From Moniliella sp. 'wahieum' (Eukaryota; Basidiomycota; Moniliellomycetes; Moniliellales; Moniliellaceae): a stretch of 64,000 bases of DNA. Made by a program: the position numbers and the translations under genes. This document shows, piece after piece, positions 1 through 12,796 of the stretch (position 1 is the stretch's first letter; the number at the start of each line of letters is the position of its first letter). The stretch is from positions 62,001-126,000 of the forward strand of contig RSEE01000064.1 of the NCBI GenBank assembly GCA_003971905.1. The letters are read 5' to 3'. Under the pieces are notes generated by a model that worked only from the letters and a program-made list of their open reading frames with translations, was not told the DNA's origin and ran no database searches.

Positions 1-604
1 CCGGCCAACGCACCGCACAGAGCCCCACACTGCCCGCCCGCCGCACCAGACACCACGCGGCGATCGGTCACCAGTCACTGTCACCCGCCACATCACCTCA
101 TCACCCTTTGTGTCCCCTTTGTTCGTTGCCCCCTGCCCCACCGGCCACCTCCCTAGTTCACGCACGAGCGCGCCGCCAGGTGGCAGCATGGCGCGTGTGG
201 CTGCATAACGAGCAATAGATAGCGATGATAGGAGACGAAAAACAAGGAAAGAGCGGGACAAAGCCAAAGAAAAATTGAAGAGAGAAAAGAGATGCGATGT
301 AGATGTAAATGAGGATGGGGTGCGAGGGGCGGGGGAGGACAAGGGTGGAGGACGGATTGAAGGACATGGAAAAGGGAAGTGCGTGGGTGGGAGATAAAAA
401 GGAAAGAGTAAGAAACCATGGCAACTGGGGGGGGGAGATGCAAGAATAGTGGAAGAAACAGAGATAAGGATCGGGAGATGTGTGGCCATGCCAAAAAGAG
501 GAGACTCAAAAGAAACAAGACGGGAATGTGTTACATCAGTATAGGCACATTTGGCCATCCTACCATCTAACCTTCATCCAAAGCACGGCCCGATGAGGGA
601 GACA
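1..604. other. gene-free flank downstream of sedolisin
   Basis: No coding region can be supported here. The plus strand is rich in purines from about 200 to 500 (runs such as AAGGAAAGAG and a nine-base G run near 427), which leaves long but compositionally biased open frames on the minus strand. It probably holds the 3' untranslated region of the sedolisin gene, whose stop codon is at 605-607. Confidence 0.5.
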
Positions 605-2499
605 TCAATGCACGCCAAACAACTCCATCAAGCCCGTCAAGTTGGTCGGCGTGCCCAAGCCACTAACCGGGTCCCAGCCTACCGACGCAGCAAACCCCAC
701 CCCGCCACAACCGTAATTTTGTCCGGCCTGCACGTCGTGCAGTACACCCGGGTTGGCATACAGGGTGGGGTGGACAAAGCCCACGCGCCCCAAGCCAGCC
801 GCCCGACGGGCATCGTTCACGAGCGACAGCAGCGCGGCCCAGATGGGCGCGCTGGCCGACGTACCAAATGCGGTCACGGGGGAGCCGGCTTGCAGGACGA
901 GAATGGGCGTGCCGATTGCACTCACGTCCGGGTACCCACGACCTGTCGTATTCGTCTTTTGGGTAGCTGAAGGAAGAGAGAGCGGTAGTCCTGTGCGGCA
1001 CTAGTTTGGTAAGAGGGCGAAGAGAACAGGTTACTGAACCCGCCTCCTGACCAGCTCGCTGCCCACTCCTCGTCCGGGTTGACCGTCGCACCGACAGAGA
1101 GAACGTAGGGGCAGCCGGATGGATACGTGGGCAAAAATTGATCTGCGGGGCAAGTTGTGTTGCCAGTAACTGAGTCCACGCCGCCATCGCCAGCAGCAAA
1201 GCTAAGATGACGAGAAGACGATCCAAACAAAAGCATCGTCAGTAACTGTGTGCAAAGGAAATAAAGAAAAGAAAAAAGGAGAGAGAAGGGTTAGCAACAT
1301 ACACGACCGTTGAGCCTTGTGAGGTAGCTTCTGGATCGTGTTACAAAGATAGGTGGCCTCAGAAAGTGTAAATGCAGATTCGGGGGCCGAAAAAGAGATG
1401 CTGATCACGCCTGGGTCAAGACTGGGGGAGTCCAAGATGTAGTTGAGAGATTGGGAAAAAGTGGAGCTAGACTCGGAGTAGTAAAGGTAGGTGTTGTTCA
1501 AAGGGTAGCCTTGGGCAGCCACGACCATCTGGGTATCCAGCGATCCTTCCAACGTAGGCTGCGCTGCATCGTTCGTGCCCCTGATCCCGTCGAGGAGGTG
1601 CATAGGGACGGTACCCGAGGGAACAAAGGGCGAGTATTGCGTCAGGTACGCGGTCGCATCGTCCAAGTTCACATTGGCATCCGTGTAGCCCATGATGAGT
1701 ACATCCAGACCCGAACCGCCTTTGGGAGTGTAGGACGCGGACCCATACAAGGTCTGGATGCACAAGGCATCAATAGCGGTCCCATTGGGACCACATCCCG
1801 TGAGGTCTTGTGCAAACAAATTGGTTGGGTGCAGTGGTGGCTCCTCCTCAACTCCAGAGCGCGGGAGGGTGGCACCACCCTACTCAAGTGCTCTGGGGAC
1901 CAGGCAGGAAAGTCGGTAAGACCATCAACGTGCTGGATATAGTGCATGTCGCTGGGGATGGCGAGATCGGTGGTGCGAATGTACTGTGTGGGAGCCGTGC
2001 CACTGCCCTCTTTGGCGGCCCTGGTGTATTGGTGGAACGGATGGGAACCTGGAAACAACCGATGTGCGTGCTCCACGTCGGTCGTGACTGTGACTCGGTC
2101 CTGATGGGCACTCCAGACGGCAGCGGAAGCAGGGATACCAGTCTGGGTGAGCGCGGAGGATAAGTGGGCGACATGGATGGGGTTGGGGGCGGTGAAGTGG
2201 GCGAGCTCGGCGGAGGAAAGCCAGTTGCCTTGGCCCTGGCGAGCAATGTCCTCCATGTGGGCGGCCAGCTGGCTAAAGTTGGCGCCATGGAGGGCAATGG
2301 TGAAGGTGAGAGGCGCATCGCGGGAGACGAGCGTTTGAGAGCGCTTCCAGTGTGCACCCACGGCGGCTGCGGACGACTGTTGCCTGCGCGGCAGGGTGTG
2401 CTGCTGGGGGCAGCCGCAAGAGGCCGCGCGAGGACGGCGTGGTGGAAGCGCAGGCGCTAGCAGCAACGCTGGCAGCAGCAGGGCCAGAGTGGGGGGCAT
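605..2499 (-). CDS. sedolisin (S53) tripeptidyl-peptidase-like secreted protease
   Basis: A pepstatin-insensitive serine-carboxyl protease of family S53, secreted and active at acid pH after removal of its pro-domain. The ATG at 2499 starts a hydrophobic, leucine-rich signal peptide (MPPTLALLLPALLLAP). A pro-kumamolisin activation domain follows in about 2400-1900. The catalytic part shows the Glu/Asp pair as EGSLD (about 1550), the oxyanion Asp region as AAGDGGVDS (about 1190) and the catalytic Ser as FGTSASAP (about 865). The order and spacing fit the family, with the usual C-terminal end after GLGTP. At least three frame changes occur: one near 1880-1930, probably a short intron ending in TAG just before GGTGGTGCC; one near 1200-1310, with a pyrimidine-rich intron; and one near 920-930. 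Identity is firm. Exact splice sites are not. Confidence 0.85.
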
Positions 2500-3522
2500 G
2501 AGCCGGAGAGGTGAGGACGAGATGGTGACAGAGAGAGCGGTCGTCGAAGCGCCGCAATCGCAAACGAGAATGCACGACACTGCTCAGCTCGGTAAGCGAG
2601 GCCCCTCCAAGTCCGCCAGCCAGACCAAGAAGCGCATCCCATGCAGGTACGGGTGCGGGGAAATGGTGAGACAGCTGACGCACCCGGCGATGTGCGCTGT
2701 GGTGCCGTGCCGTGATCGCGGCTACACTATATTATGACGGCTTGCCGCACTATGCAGCTGGACGATCGTCCGCAGATCGAAGACTGGCGCTGTGCTTCCA
2801 CCGGTGGGCTGAGGCACTGTGGCACACTGCTGACGCGCTGAGGGCCTCCCAAACAGCGGGGATGCTCGATGTTCGATGCTGCTTCGGCCGCTCAGGCGGA
2901 CGACATCGATGGGGCGCTGAGTTCGGTGGGATGCCAGCGGAGGCCGAGGCCTGTCTGATGCATGGTGATCGACGGATCGATGATCGATGACCAGACACAG
3001 CCGCTCAGCAGGGCATCGTACCCTGTGTATCACGTAATCCCTCTCCCCTCGATCTCCAGCCTCTTTTGCTTGTTGTCTGCTGCCCACCAATGCAGTACCC
3101 CGTCTCTCCACAGCCGCCTCTCCTTCAAGAATTCCTCCTGCCCTCGACGTGCTCATCGAACCCATCCCCATCCGTCTACTTTTGCCCTCCAAGCTTCGAG
3201 CTTCAAGCTTCCGGCGTGTTTCAAGCTTAAACCCCGCTGACCGACTAGTATCGTCCCCGCCTGACCATATATGTTGGAGGGTGCATGAGCTACGAATTGA
3301 CTAAAGGGTTTTCCACTTTGCGCCCGCCACGTGCACCGGGTACCTGGGACGAGACCCGGGGGTCTAAAATTGCTGGGCGGCCTTCTGCGCCCAGCTGAGA
3401 TACAAGGCGGGGTTGCCCGTCGGACAGGAGACAGGAGACAGGAGAGTTATACAACCGTCTCCTCACTACAACCCTAACTCGACTCGGGCACCCCAGTTAG
3501 GAAAAACAAATGCAAAAGGAAT
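2500..3522. other. intergenic region between sedolisin and tRNA-Thr
   Basis: No gene can be supported. It holds the presumed sedolisin promoter: a TATA-like TATAATATAG on the minus strand near 2728-2737, about 230 bases before the start codon. It also holds a cluster of GATCGATGATCGATG words (2967-2990) and AAGCTT-rich direct repeats (3189-3230), both of which recur in other intergenic stretches of the window. Confidence 0.4.
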
Positions 3523-3605
3523 GCCTCTTGGCCGAATCGAACGACCGATCTTCTCATCGCAGCACAAGCTACTAGTGAGATGCTTTACCACTGAGCCAAA
3601 GAGGC
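3523..3605 (-). tRNA. tRNA-Thr (anticodon AGU) with a 12-base intron
   Basis: Read on the minus strand, the 7-bp acceptor stem GCCTCTT/AAGAGGC is perfect. The D arm contains GCTCAGTGGTAAAGC, the anticodon stem is TCTCA/TGAGA, and the T arm is GGTCG-TTCGATT-CGGCC. The anticodon loop reads C-T-A-G-T-A, then a 12-base insert (GCTTGTGCTGCG) right after position 37, then A. This is the canonical place for a nuclear tRNA intron. The anticodon AGT gives threonine. The mature length would be 71 bases, with CCA added after transcription. Confidence 0.9.
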
Positions 3606-6600
3606 TGATTGTTTCTGCACTTCCGATAAGCAACTGATACCAAGGGCAAGTCAATTGAATCGTTTCCCTGCCCTCGTTCCCCCTATAGGCTCTCTTCTCT
3701 TTGCCACCACGGCCGCAGATTCCCTTGCCGCCCCCCCCAACGACCTTGGGTGCACTGGGACCCAAATACATGACCCAGGTAAGTCGCAAACACCTCATAC
3801 GACGTGTACTTCGATGAGCCCCGATGATGAAGCCAAAGCCGGTGTGTCAGCTGTGACGAGCCAAGCCAAAATTGATGGATAATGAGGGGAGCGAAAAGTG
3901 AGGCAGAGGACGACAACGTTGAGGTGGAACAGGACCCCTCAGCGTTGGAAGCACCTCAACCGGGTCACTTTAACACTTCGATCCGCGTACTCCACACCAA
4001 CCTTCATAGCTTATTCATCCCCGATCCTAACAACTCTTCTATCATGGTGGATCTATTTCACTCCACACAACATCTACCCCAATATCCCCCTTCTGGCACC
4101 CAATACACTTATACACCCAAAATGATTTTTGGTCCTTTCAACGCCAAAGGACATTTGAAGTTTACCGCGCCTGCTGTGTGCACTACGGGGTCCTCCGACC
4201 TGTTACGGTCGTACAACTATGCCCCCCCCCCCCGATCAGCCCATTCTCACAATCTTGAATGTACCGTGGCGCAGTCCATCTCACGCGAGTTTCCCTCGCC
4301 CCGATACCCAGGGCCAAGGCGGGCCCTCATCCAGCACCCCATCCTATTCATCCTCAAGAGACAAGTGGCGCAGATATGGTGGGTGTGGAATGAGCGGGGA
4401 TCTAACCCTTCTCTCCTCATAACATCAACGAAACAGATGTTGGCAGGTTTGACCCCACAGCCTGACGCAGCCTTCAATTGACGGATCCGCCTTGCACGTG
4501 AGTTCCAGTCCCAGCCTCGAGCCCCCCCTCCTTGCACTCTTTGCACTCCTTGCACTCCTTGCACTCCTTACTTGCCTTTCCTCCACCTCGTCACCCTTGT
4601 CCAGAACCCAGTCATATGAGATCTGGTTCAACCCTTATTCTGGCGCCTCCCCGCCTAACCGCGCTCATTGACACAGAACACGTCGCTACACCCCCATGCG
4701 GCTGGACCGCGCAGTGCGGCCGAGTCGCACCCCTCCGGATGTTCGTGGAGGACCTCCTGTCGCCTTCCCAGCGCAGCACCGATGCCGCCTGCGCGTCGCC
4801 TGCACACATGTCCATCTACCTTGGAGGCAACTTATGGCGCTCCGTCCGGGCTATGGGAATGAGATGTATAGGTTACGACACGGGCGGGAGCTCTACCATA
4901 ATGGTAACACCATTTCGTATATGAACCTGTCGGTCTCTCCTATATCTCTGGAGTGTCCGTCAAGCCAACTGTGAGCCACCCTCTGTTCCTCTGTTCTGCA
5001 GCTCTCTCCAACGTGACAGAGCTAACCATACTGCCGTTCCGCGTCCCCCTAGCTATGGCGAGGAGACGGGGCTGCTAGATAGACAGAGAGGATGTCTGAA
5101 ACCAGAAGCCAAAGCTCCCGCGTAAGACGTGCATACAATAATAATGCGGATTGAAGATACGCCTCAGCACAGCCAGTATGAGACCCCTGCGTTATAGCAG
5201 GTCCCCATGAATGGATGTTGGCCTGGATCTCTCCCAGGGCTGGTGCAGTTATTCTGGTGCTGCTAAGAAGACATGGCGGTGGTGCGCTGTAGGGGGAGAG
5301 AAGGACGGGTATGTGGGGCGCAGCGTGGGCGTAATGGGCCTGTTGGGCTTGAAGTGGCGCGTTGGGAGCTGGTCAGCGCAAGGCAAATGCACGGAAGAAA
5401 TCCATTGTCATCTTATATTGAACCTCGTTGCAGAGGTTTTGTTCATTGGCGTCTGCAGGAGTGAGATTCGAGGTATCTGCGACTCCTCCGGGGTAGTGTA
5501 ACTGGGGCCGAGAGTCGGAGCAGGGCAGCACGCTCATCGGGAGAAGTATCGAGAGCGGCAAGACATTGTGGATCAGACCGTAGAGTGATGTCCATGGCAG
5601 AGTGGGGGATGTTCATTGGGGCGAGATGGGATGCTCGATGCAGACGGACGAGTATACAGAGTGGGTGCATGACGATCAAAAGAGGCTCCCCTCCAAAAGC
5701 TCACACAGCAGCAAAGGAAGGAACAGAACGCCGATCACGTATATTTTTTGCCTACCCACATGGCCACCACGATGCCCGAGTCTGGGTGGACAGCACTGGT
5801 CTTACGAGATCTGAGGATCTGAGGCCTGTAGACATGCCCCAAGAAGGATCCAACACACTTGGGTATGGGGCTACTAAAATGAAGCAGCACCCACAGTCCA
5901 TGTGGTTTTTAATGTATACCTCAGGCAACCTCTGTACTATATGTCTTTTGTGACCGCGACGGTGTGTCCCCTTGGGAGCCACAAGATCGATGCTACGGAC
6001 CATCGGCATTAAAGTAGTAACCCCCGATCCCCCTCTGCATCTATCGATCCTATCCGTCCCCAGTCGATCTTCAATCGATCGCCCCCGTCCTCACTGCATC
6101 TCACGCTGTGCATCATCGGCCCAACGTCTTGACGCGATCGTGGCCTGTTGTTTAGTTGGTTTGGACGGGGCAGGATGCAGGAGACTAGAGACGGGGCTTG
6201 AGGCATCGATCGTGATATATACACGTGATATACGATACCGGTGGCTTTGCCCGTGCGGCACGAGACGGCAATCGTTAATCGAGCTTCAGCCTCACCAGCC
6301 TCACTGGGCCTCAGGCTGCCTCAGGGCATCAAGCATCAAGTGTCAGAATAGGGCAAGAGATGGTAGGGGAAAGGAGATTGAGTCTTTTGGCTGCACGTTC
6401 TACCGATGGTTGCTGCTGGCGAGCGAAAGGAGTGGGTAGCATACTAGAGGGAAGAAGAAGGAGGGGACGACCATAGGCCTTTGTAGCATCTTTGGCTCAC
6501 CCGATTGTTGGGTTGAGCATTCAATGTTCAATGCAGGGACGGCTTGGCTTGGCTTAGGCCTTAGGACGACGTAGTGCATTGGGTAAGCCTGAGGCCTCAA

Positions 6601-7803
6601 GCCAGACGCTTGAAGCACGGAGGCGGGGCGCCAGTGGGGTGCGCCGCGTGGCACAGGGGGCAGGGGAGCGATGCAGGGTTAGCTGGTGGAGGCAACACTC
6701 CAGCCACCAGGGTTCTGTATGGGATGCAGGCGATCGCCGATCCCATTCCCTCTTGCCCCGATGGCTGCTGCAACTTTCAACTGGCGCCGCATGTAGGATG
6801 CTGGATCCAGCCTGGGCCCGATTGCACTGATGAATCAGACAGCCCTGCCGACACTGGTGCATCTGCCACCTAATCTCACGCGCTCAGCGCTCACACTCCA
6901 CCCCTGTGCACGCTGAGGCGCCGAGCAGGCGCCAGGCTATCCAAGCGTATCATCCATCGCGTCCCCAGCCCTGCACGCTGCGCCCATATCCACCCCCGTC
7001 CACGCCCTCCCGCCAGGGCTGGGCTCGCGCTGAGGCTCACCGGCCAGCGCAACGCGTACCGCGTGCCCGGCGCAAGCCCTGCTAGAAGCGGCAACGCCAG
7101 CGGTTGCCGGTAGGCTAAGCGCTAACCGGTTGCCGCTACCACCACCACACTGGCCTCTCTTGCTGCGTACAATGCGTGACGCGTTGACGAGGGCGAGTGA
7201 TCTCGTGATCTCGTGATCCGATGCTTGAAGCTTGATCCTCGATCCACTGAGTCAGACGGCAGCCGAGCACCCGCAGAGGGCTGCCGCATCCAGGCGGAGG
7301 CACCTGTGCTGAGGTGCGGGTGTGTGACATGCGAGACGGCGGCGGCAGGGGGGGCGTCTAGGGCGGTGAGATTCAGATCTGAATCTGGGTCTGAGATCAA
7401 TCACCGGTCATCGATCAGTGCAGCCAGCTCTTCGGAGCTTTTGTTGCCACCGCCTCTCAAGCTTCAGCCTTCAGCGAGACTTCCGTGGCGACCGGCCAGC
7501 CGCAGCTCAGCCGCTCATCGACATCCCTCATCGACCCTCATCCCTCGCCACTCCACTCCACTCGGGCTGCGTGGTCCCCCTCTTCTCCTCCGCTCCTTCT
7601 CCCGCCCCGCCCCGCTGCGCCCTCGCGCTCTCCCTTTCGGCGTGCTCCCAGCTGTCTCCCCATGCCCGTCGTCCTCACCCCCCACCTCCAGCCCGCGCCT
7701 TGTCACGCAGCGCATGGCGCACCTCTCTCCTCTCGCCCCGCACTCGTCCTGCCCTGCCGTTGCCGTCGCCACTGCGGCCTCCCCCGCCCTCCCCATCAGC
7801 AGC
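3606..7803. other. gene-poor region
   Basis: I see no recognisable protein family in these 4.2 kb. One ATG-started frame of 199 codons (3882-4481, +) has no domain, intron logic or compositional support, so it is not called. The segment holds a 9-base tandem repeat (4532-4567), TTCAATGTTCAATG (6519-6534), TGACGCGTTGACG (7178-7189), CTCAGGC-type repeats (6296-6330 and 6585-6600) and many ATCGAT words (6040-6080). All but the tandem repeat belong to word families found in other intergenic parts of the window. Confidence 0.4.
4532..4567. repeat. minisatellite, 9-base unit TTGCACTCY x4
   Basis: Four head-to-tail copies of TTGCACTC followed by T or C, directly readable in the sequence, followed by a decayed fifth unit (TTACTTGCC). 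It lies in a gene-poor segment, and no function is indicated. Confidence 0.85.
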
Positions 7804-8981
7804 ATGAAGCGCGCCGCGCGAGCAGCGAACCAACACTCCTCCTCCCCCCCCACAGCCACAACCCGCGACCGCCGCCGCGTTGGTCCGAGCCTCCTCCCAC
7901 GCTCCGCCCCCCTGGCCCTCGCCCTCACCCGCTCCTCCTGCACGCGCTCCGTCCCGTGCTCCCCAGGCCTCAGCCGCACCTGCTGTCCGTCCGCCCCTCG
8001 CTCCATGCCTGTGGAGCTCGTCGCAGTCGTCCCTTGACCCGTTCCGCAGCTCCTTTGGTTCCCCCTCGGCCGTGTCGGAGCGCGCCTGTTCCCCCCGCAC
8101 CAGTACCAGCACGCGTGGCGACGAGTGTGCTGAGTGGGTGTTCGGTGGCCCCTCCCGCTCTCGTCTGGGTCCAAGTCCCGGTCCAAGCCAGCTCTGGCAC
8201 ACACCCAGTCCCTCACCGTCCTCCCTTCCGCCCCTCCTCCGCCCGGCTGCACCCCGTTTCGTTCGGAGGCAGGACCGTTGTGTGTCGCGAGGGGACGAGC
8301 AGGCAATGAGGAGAAGGAGGAGGAGCAGGTCGAGGGACCAGGGTGCGAGATGATTCAAGAAGAGACCGAGTACCCATGGACTTCGGTCGCGCCCATTCCG
8401 ATCCGAGTAAAGACCAGCCCGTGCGGCCTGCCAACTGTGCCCGTCACTGCGCTCTGGCGCGGCAGTACAGCCTGGAACGTGGCAGTGGGCCGGACGCTGT
8501 GCGCGCGCCCCGGCCGTCCTCCCCTTCTTCCCGTCCTCGTCCTCGGGACCCCGCTTCGCCTCCTTCGCCCGTACGCCCGTAGCGCACGAAGTGCTACCAC
8601 ACGCAGTTTGAGTCGCTCGGCCCTGAAGGTTGCTGGCCATGGTGCCCAAGGTGGCAGATGCGCTTGGTGGAGACGCAGCTGAGCGCGCGTTGCACCATGG
8701 TCTGGCGTGCATGCGTGCCAATACGAACTGTCGCTGGTCGGGCACATGGACCGGCTACTCAAGGCGCCGAGTACGTACGCCAACGAGCGCTGCGTCAAGC
8801 CCAAGCCGAACAGGCAGGCCGATGTCCCGACCCGGAAGATCGAAGATACTTTTTGCTGTGGCCCTACTTGCCCGCGGTGGCCGTGTTGACTGACGCGGGG
8901 TCGAAGTCGGGGTCGGGGTCGGGCGCAACGCTCGTGCCACCCACGACGCCCGTTGGCTCCACCCCTCCCCGCCCAGTTTGA
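7804..8981 (+). CDS. doubtful hypothetical gene, frame-broken
   Basis: A possible gene that I do not recognise. An ATG at 7804 (MKRAARAANQHSSS) opens a basic, Ser/Pro-rich stretch. Continuing it needs changes between all three forward frames: near 7980-8040, a serine-rich part ending in RRRRRSRSRDQGAR near 8340; near 8345, MIQEETEYPW; and near 8640, a part rich in Ala, Gln and Arg with RRYFLLWPYLP (about 8850-8875) before a TGA at 8979-8981. The region is very GC-rich, so long open frames arise by chance on both strands. The charged and aromatic patches near 8690-8880 are the only protein-like signal. It may equally be non-coding. Confidence 0.25.
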
Positions 8982-10418
8982 GCGGGGACAACGACCACGA
9001 CAAGAACCACAACCACACCACCGACAACGACCGCTATAACGACAAGGACAGTACCGGTGGCGGCCGTTCACGCGCTAGTACCGACGTTTCCGTTTCCTCC
9101 CCTCTTCCTCTCTTCCTCCACCTCCTCCTTACCGGCTCAAGTGTCCTGCCCCAAACCCGATTGGCGCCATTGCCTCCTCCCACAGTGTTCCAACTCTCGC
9201 CGATTGGACCGAATGGCAATGGTCCGCCGTATGAGGCTTGCCTGGACGGAGCGCTGGCCACACGGCCTATCCTTTTCTCCTCACATTGTGACTTCACCTC
9301 TCCTTCTCTCCCTGTCCTCCCACGCGCAGACGAGGGGAGGGGGGGAAGCGACATTCGTTCCTCGCTTGTTTTTTGCCCACCGTTTTTACCTGCTTTTGCC
9401 TTCTGCCCGTGGCACCTACTTGGACCACACGGATCCAAGTGGCCCCTTGGACCGCTATGACGATACGATATGCGGTCGCGGGCGACCGGTCCGTCCACGT
9501 GTCTGGTCTCGCTACCTCGCCGCCTCGCTGCTGCCTCGCTGCCTTGTTGCCTCCATCCTGCACTTCCATGGCAGGCGGGACAAGGGCAAGTGTTGGCTGT
9601 CCCGACGCGGTCTTTGTTCTACCCTGTTGCGCCCTCCTGGGGACATTCGTACCCCCTTTTGATTTCTTTTTTTTGCTGCTGTTTGCTGTTGCTGTTTGCT
9701 GTTGCTTGCTGATGCTGTTGTGTTCCTTCTGTATTCCCCTCGCTGCCCTCTCGCCATGATCTGTTTGGTTCCGGCATCTTCCTGTCTCTCCCCGCAGGTG
9801 CTGGTGGCGCCTAGTCTCCCCGGGAGATTGGATGGCAAGCATCTCATAGTACCTTGGAAATGCGTGTCGATCTCGTCGAGGGGACAATGATGCAGATGCA
9901 CGATGTAGGCCCCTCGGTCTGCTCTACCTCGGTGCTGGAGTATAGGGTGTACTGGTGGTACTGGCCTGGCACTAGACACTACGGCCGACGTGTGCGCTGT
10001 GCGCTGCGGTTCCCAGGGCCCTCGTCCCTACGCTCTGGACACCGATCTCCATCCTTGTACTTGCGCCGCCCAGGTCGCAGACAGCAGGGGCAGGAGCAAG
10101 CGTTCAACGTTCAACCTGCGATGTGCAATGTGCAATGTTCAATCTCGAATGGTCAACGTTCAACGTTCAACTGTTAGCGGTTGCCTGGTTGCAATTTCCA
10201 CGTCTGCGTCTCACAAGGCGACCACGTGGTGCCGGTGTATTAAGCGGTCCCTGCGGGGCAAGACCAAGAGAAACGATTAATGAACTGCCGAGGCGCCTCG
10301 GCTCCTCTTGTGGAGGAGTACACAGATCCGTCCCAAATCCACCTCTACACTGGTACTCTGGTACTCTCGTCCATTCATTCGCAATCCACATGCCTTCCTT
10401 GGCATGTTGGCTGGGTGG
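8982..10418. other. intergenic, pyrimidine-rich, downstream of SEC15
   Basis: No gene supported. The plus strand is strongly C/T-rich at 9090-9780 with a T8 run near 9670. Two blocks of the GTTCAACGTTCAAC word occur at 10102-10115 and 10152-10171, one of the clearest examples in the window. The last part should contain the SEC15 3' untranslated region. Confidence 0.4.
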
Positions 10419-12796
10419 CTACCGCCGAATGAGCCGTGCGACGCTATCGCGGGTGCGGTAGAGCGCGTTGGCGCGTTCTTGGTTCTGCTGGCCAGGCATG
10501 GCGGCGTACGAGTGGGCGAGCTTGTCCAGGACGATGCACAGGGTGGCCGGGCGAACGTTGGGGAAGCGTTGGGCGCGGAGGGTGGTGGAGTGGGCATAGT
10601 CGCCCGCCTGGTTGGTCAGGACCAACTGTAACGTTTGGCTTAGCTCGTTGAACGCCGTTCCAAAGTCGGGTTCGTTCGAGGTGGAAAAGTGACGCGCATG
10701 TTCTTGCAAAAAGGCCACGTCGACCATCAAGTTACGAATGGCATTTTCGTTGAGCACGTGTTCCCGCTCGTTGAGCAAGCAGGTGCGCGTCAAGTGCTCC
10801 GCAATGAACCGGAACGCATTCTCGTACGCACGGTGTTTGCTGCTGTACGGCAACGGCGCCAGCACACTCTCCATCATCGTCGTTAGCCACACCAACATCT
10901 CGGGTAAGTGGTCGGCCGGGTCGCGTCGCGCCGTGCGCGGTTGCGGTCGAATTCCTCCACGTCCAGCGATTGGCCCAGCTTGGCCGTGGTCGCGGTATCG
11001 ATGCGCTTGTTGGCCAAGTCGAGCGAGGCATCAAAGTGCGATGCCAGATCGAGCGCTCGGCGTGCTGGGGTGCGACTGCCGCTGGCAGGAGGACGAAGGG
11101 AGATAAAGAGTCGCTCCAACTCCTTGGCAGCCAATTTAAAGTGTTCGGCCGCCGTGACGACGATTTGGGCCACCTGGGCCAAGTTGGTCGTCCGTTCCAC
11201 CGCCTTGCGTACCGAGGCGCCTACCCTTTGGATTAACAGTTCGTCCAGACTCGCTTTCAGCACATCGTCCAGTTGCCGATGGTGAGGCTGGGCCAGGACG
11301 CCAACGTAAGAGTAGTACTCATCCACCAGCTGGCGAATGTCCATGCAACACAACGGATACGTCTGGGCAAATGGGGGTGAGAGGGAAGGGTTGTTGCCGC
11401 AACCGCTCGGCATCGCCCGGCTGAAGCCAACAGACATTGATCACCTTGCGCAGTTCATCGCTGTTGGAGACGACCATAGGTTGCTGTTCGGTCTCGGCCA
11501 CAGCTTGTTCAAAGTCATTGCGGAAGCGCGTGCGGAGCAACTGGGAGTACTGGGTAAAGAGGGAGACGAGGAGGGTGGTAAGCTGTGACACGCTGTAGTT
11601 GTACCCTTCCAGCGTCTGGATAAAGAGCACGATCGAGTTCTTGGTGGTGACAAACACGTTGGTCTCTGTGCACTCTTTGAGTCCTGTCCGGACCAGTCCG
11701 ACCACCCGCTCACAAAACGTGTCCCACAAATCGTCCACGTCCTGCTCGGACCGCCACCCAGGGGGAGCAGTTTGAAGAACATGATGCTCTACCAAAAAGA
11801 AGCCCACCACCTCTTCCAGCAATGCCGGGAAGGTGGGCCGAGCGGGGTCAAAGGAGAGACCTTGGGAAAGAAGAAGGCTTGCCTGGGCCGCTCGATCCTC
11901 CTACGAGCGTTGCAGCACCTCGCGCTGACCTAGCACGTCGTAAATGTGGATGGCTTGGTACAAGGGCTTGAAATCGATCGAAACGTGCTCATTATCCACA
12001 AAGTTATTGTCGTTCTTCTCGTTGACCACCTGCTCGATCGGCGAGTTGATCTTGGCCAAGGCCAAGGTCGGGTCTTTTTGCGCTTTCGCCTTCCACCGCT
12101 TGGCACGCGCATCCATCGCATCAGCGCCAACCGACCTACCGTACGTTGTTTCTCCCGCGCCTGGAACAACCATTCGCGCATCTCTTTCGTCACCGCATCT
12201 TTGACTGCGTCGCGCGAGGCAGGGATGGACTCGAGCATGTGCTTGGCCCATTCGTAGTGGGCCACACTACGCAGCTGCACCGCCTCCAGGTCCGACAGCG
12301 ACCGCAGCGCGGCGTAATACCGCCGATCGGCAATCAAACCTTGGATCGTATCCGCCGTCTTGAGCACGCGCAACGACACCTCCACAATCTCCGATGCATC
12401 ATCAATGTTGGAAGCGGTCCGACGCGCCTGGAGCAGTTGACGTTTGCGGTCGGCCACCGAGCTGCCGCCAGTTTGGACCTCGTCGTTGAGTTCGGCAATG
12501 CGGTGGCGGAGCGAGACGGTGCCAGAGCGGACCTTGAGCAGCTTGTCGAGCGCAGCAACAAAGGCCATATGGTTGTCGCTGCAGATACGCTCAATGTCCG
12601 TGTCCTTGTCGGCAATGAAGCGCTCGAGGTAGCGCAGAAACGCATCCTGCTGGCCCGCCTCGTCGAGAGATTTGATGATGGGGCCGAGCTGCTCGAGGTT
12701 GTCGTCGGCGCTGTCCAGGTCGCTGAAGAGCGTGAGCTGCTGCAGCTGCGCCTCGAGCGACACCTGGGGACGCCGCGTGGGCCGCAACGCGCTCAT
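10419..12796 (-). CDS. SEC15: exocyst complex component Sec15 (frame-broken)
   Basis: Sec15 is the exocyst subunit that binds Rab-GTP on secretory vesicles and tethers them to the plasma membrane at sites of growth. The ATG at 12796 is followed by a coiled coil with the Sec15 N-terminal signature (LDEAGQQDAFLRYLERFI, then DTDIERICSDNH). Later blocks are MREWLFQAR, KDPTLALAKINSPIEQ, EEVVGFFLVEH, FAQTYPLCCMDIRQLVDEYY and the C-terminal MLVWLTTMMES. Length and order match a full subunit of about 790 residues. Four defects break it: a frame change at about 12122 (one G missing), an in-frame TAG at 11901-11903 inside a conserved stretch, and frame changes near 11385 and 10920. I read these as sequence errors because conserved protein continues on both sides. 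It is divergent from the CXXC protein gene. Confidence 0.9.

Noticed and set aside
4380..4470. Minus-strand tRNA-like B box (GGGTTAGATCC) near 4400
   Set aside because: No acceptor stem, D arm or anticodon stem can be paired around it.
3882..4481. ATG-started open frame of 199 codons on the plus strand
   Set aside because: No family resemblance, no helix or domain pattern, no intron logic, and the frame crosses a minisatellite-rich, gene-poor region. Length alone is not evidence in this GC-rich DNA.
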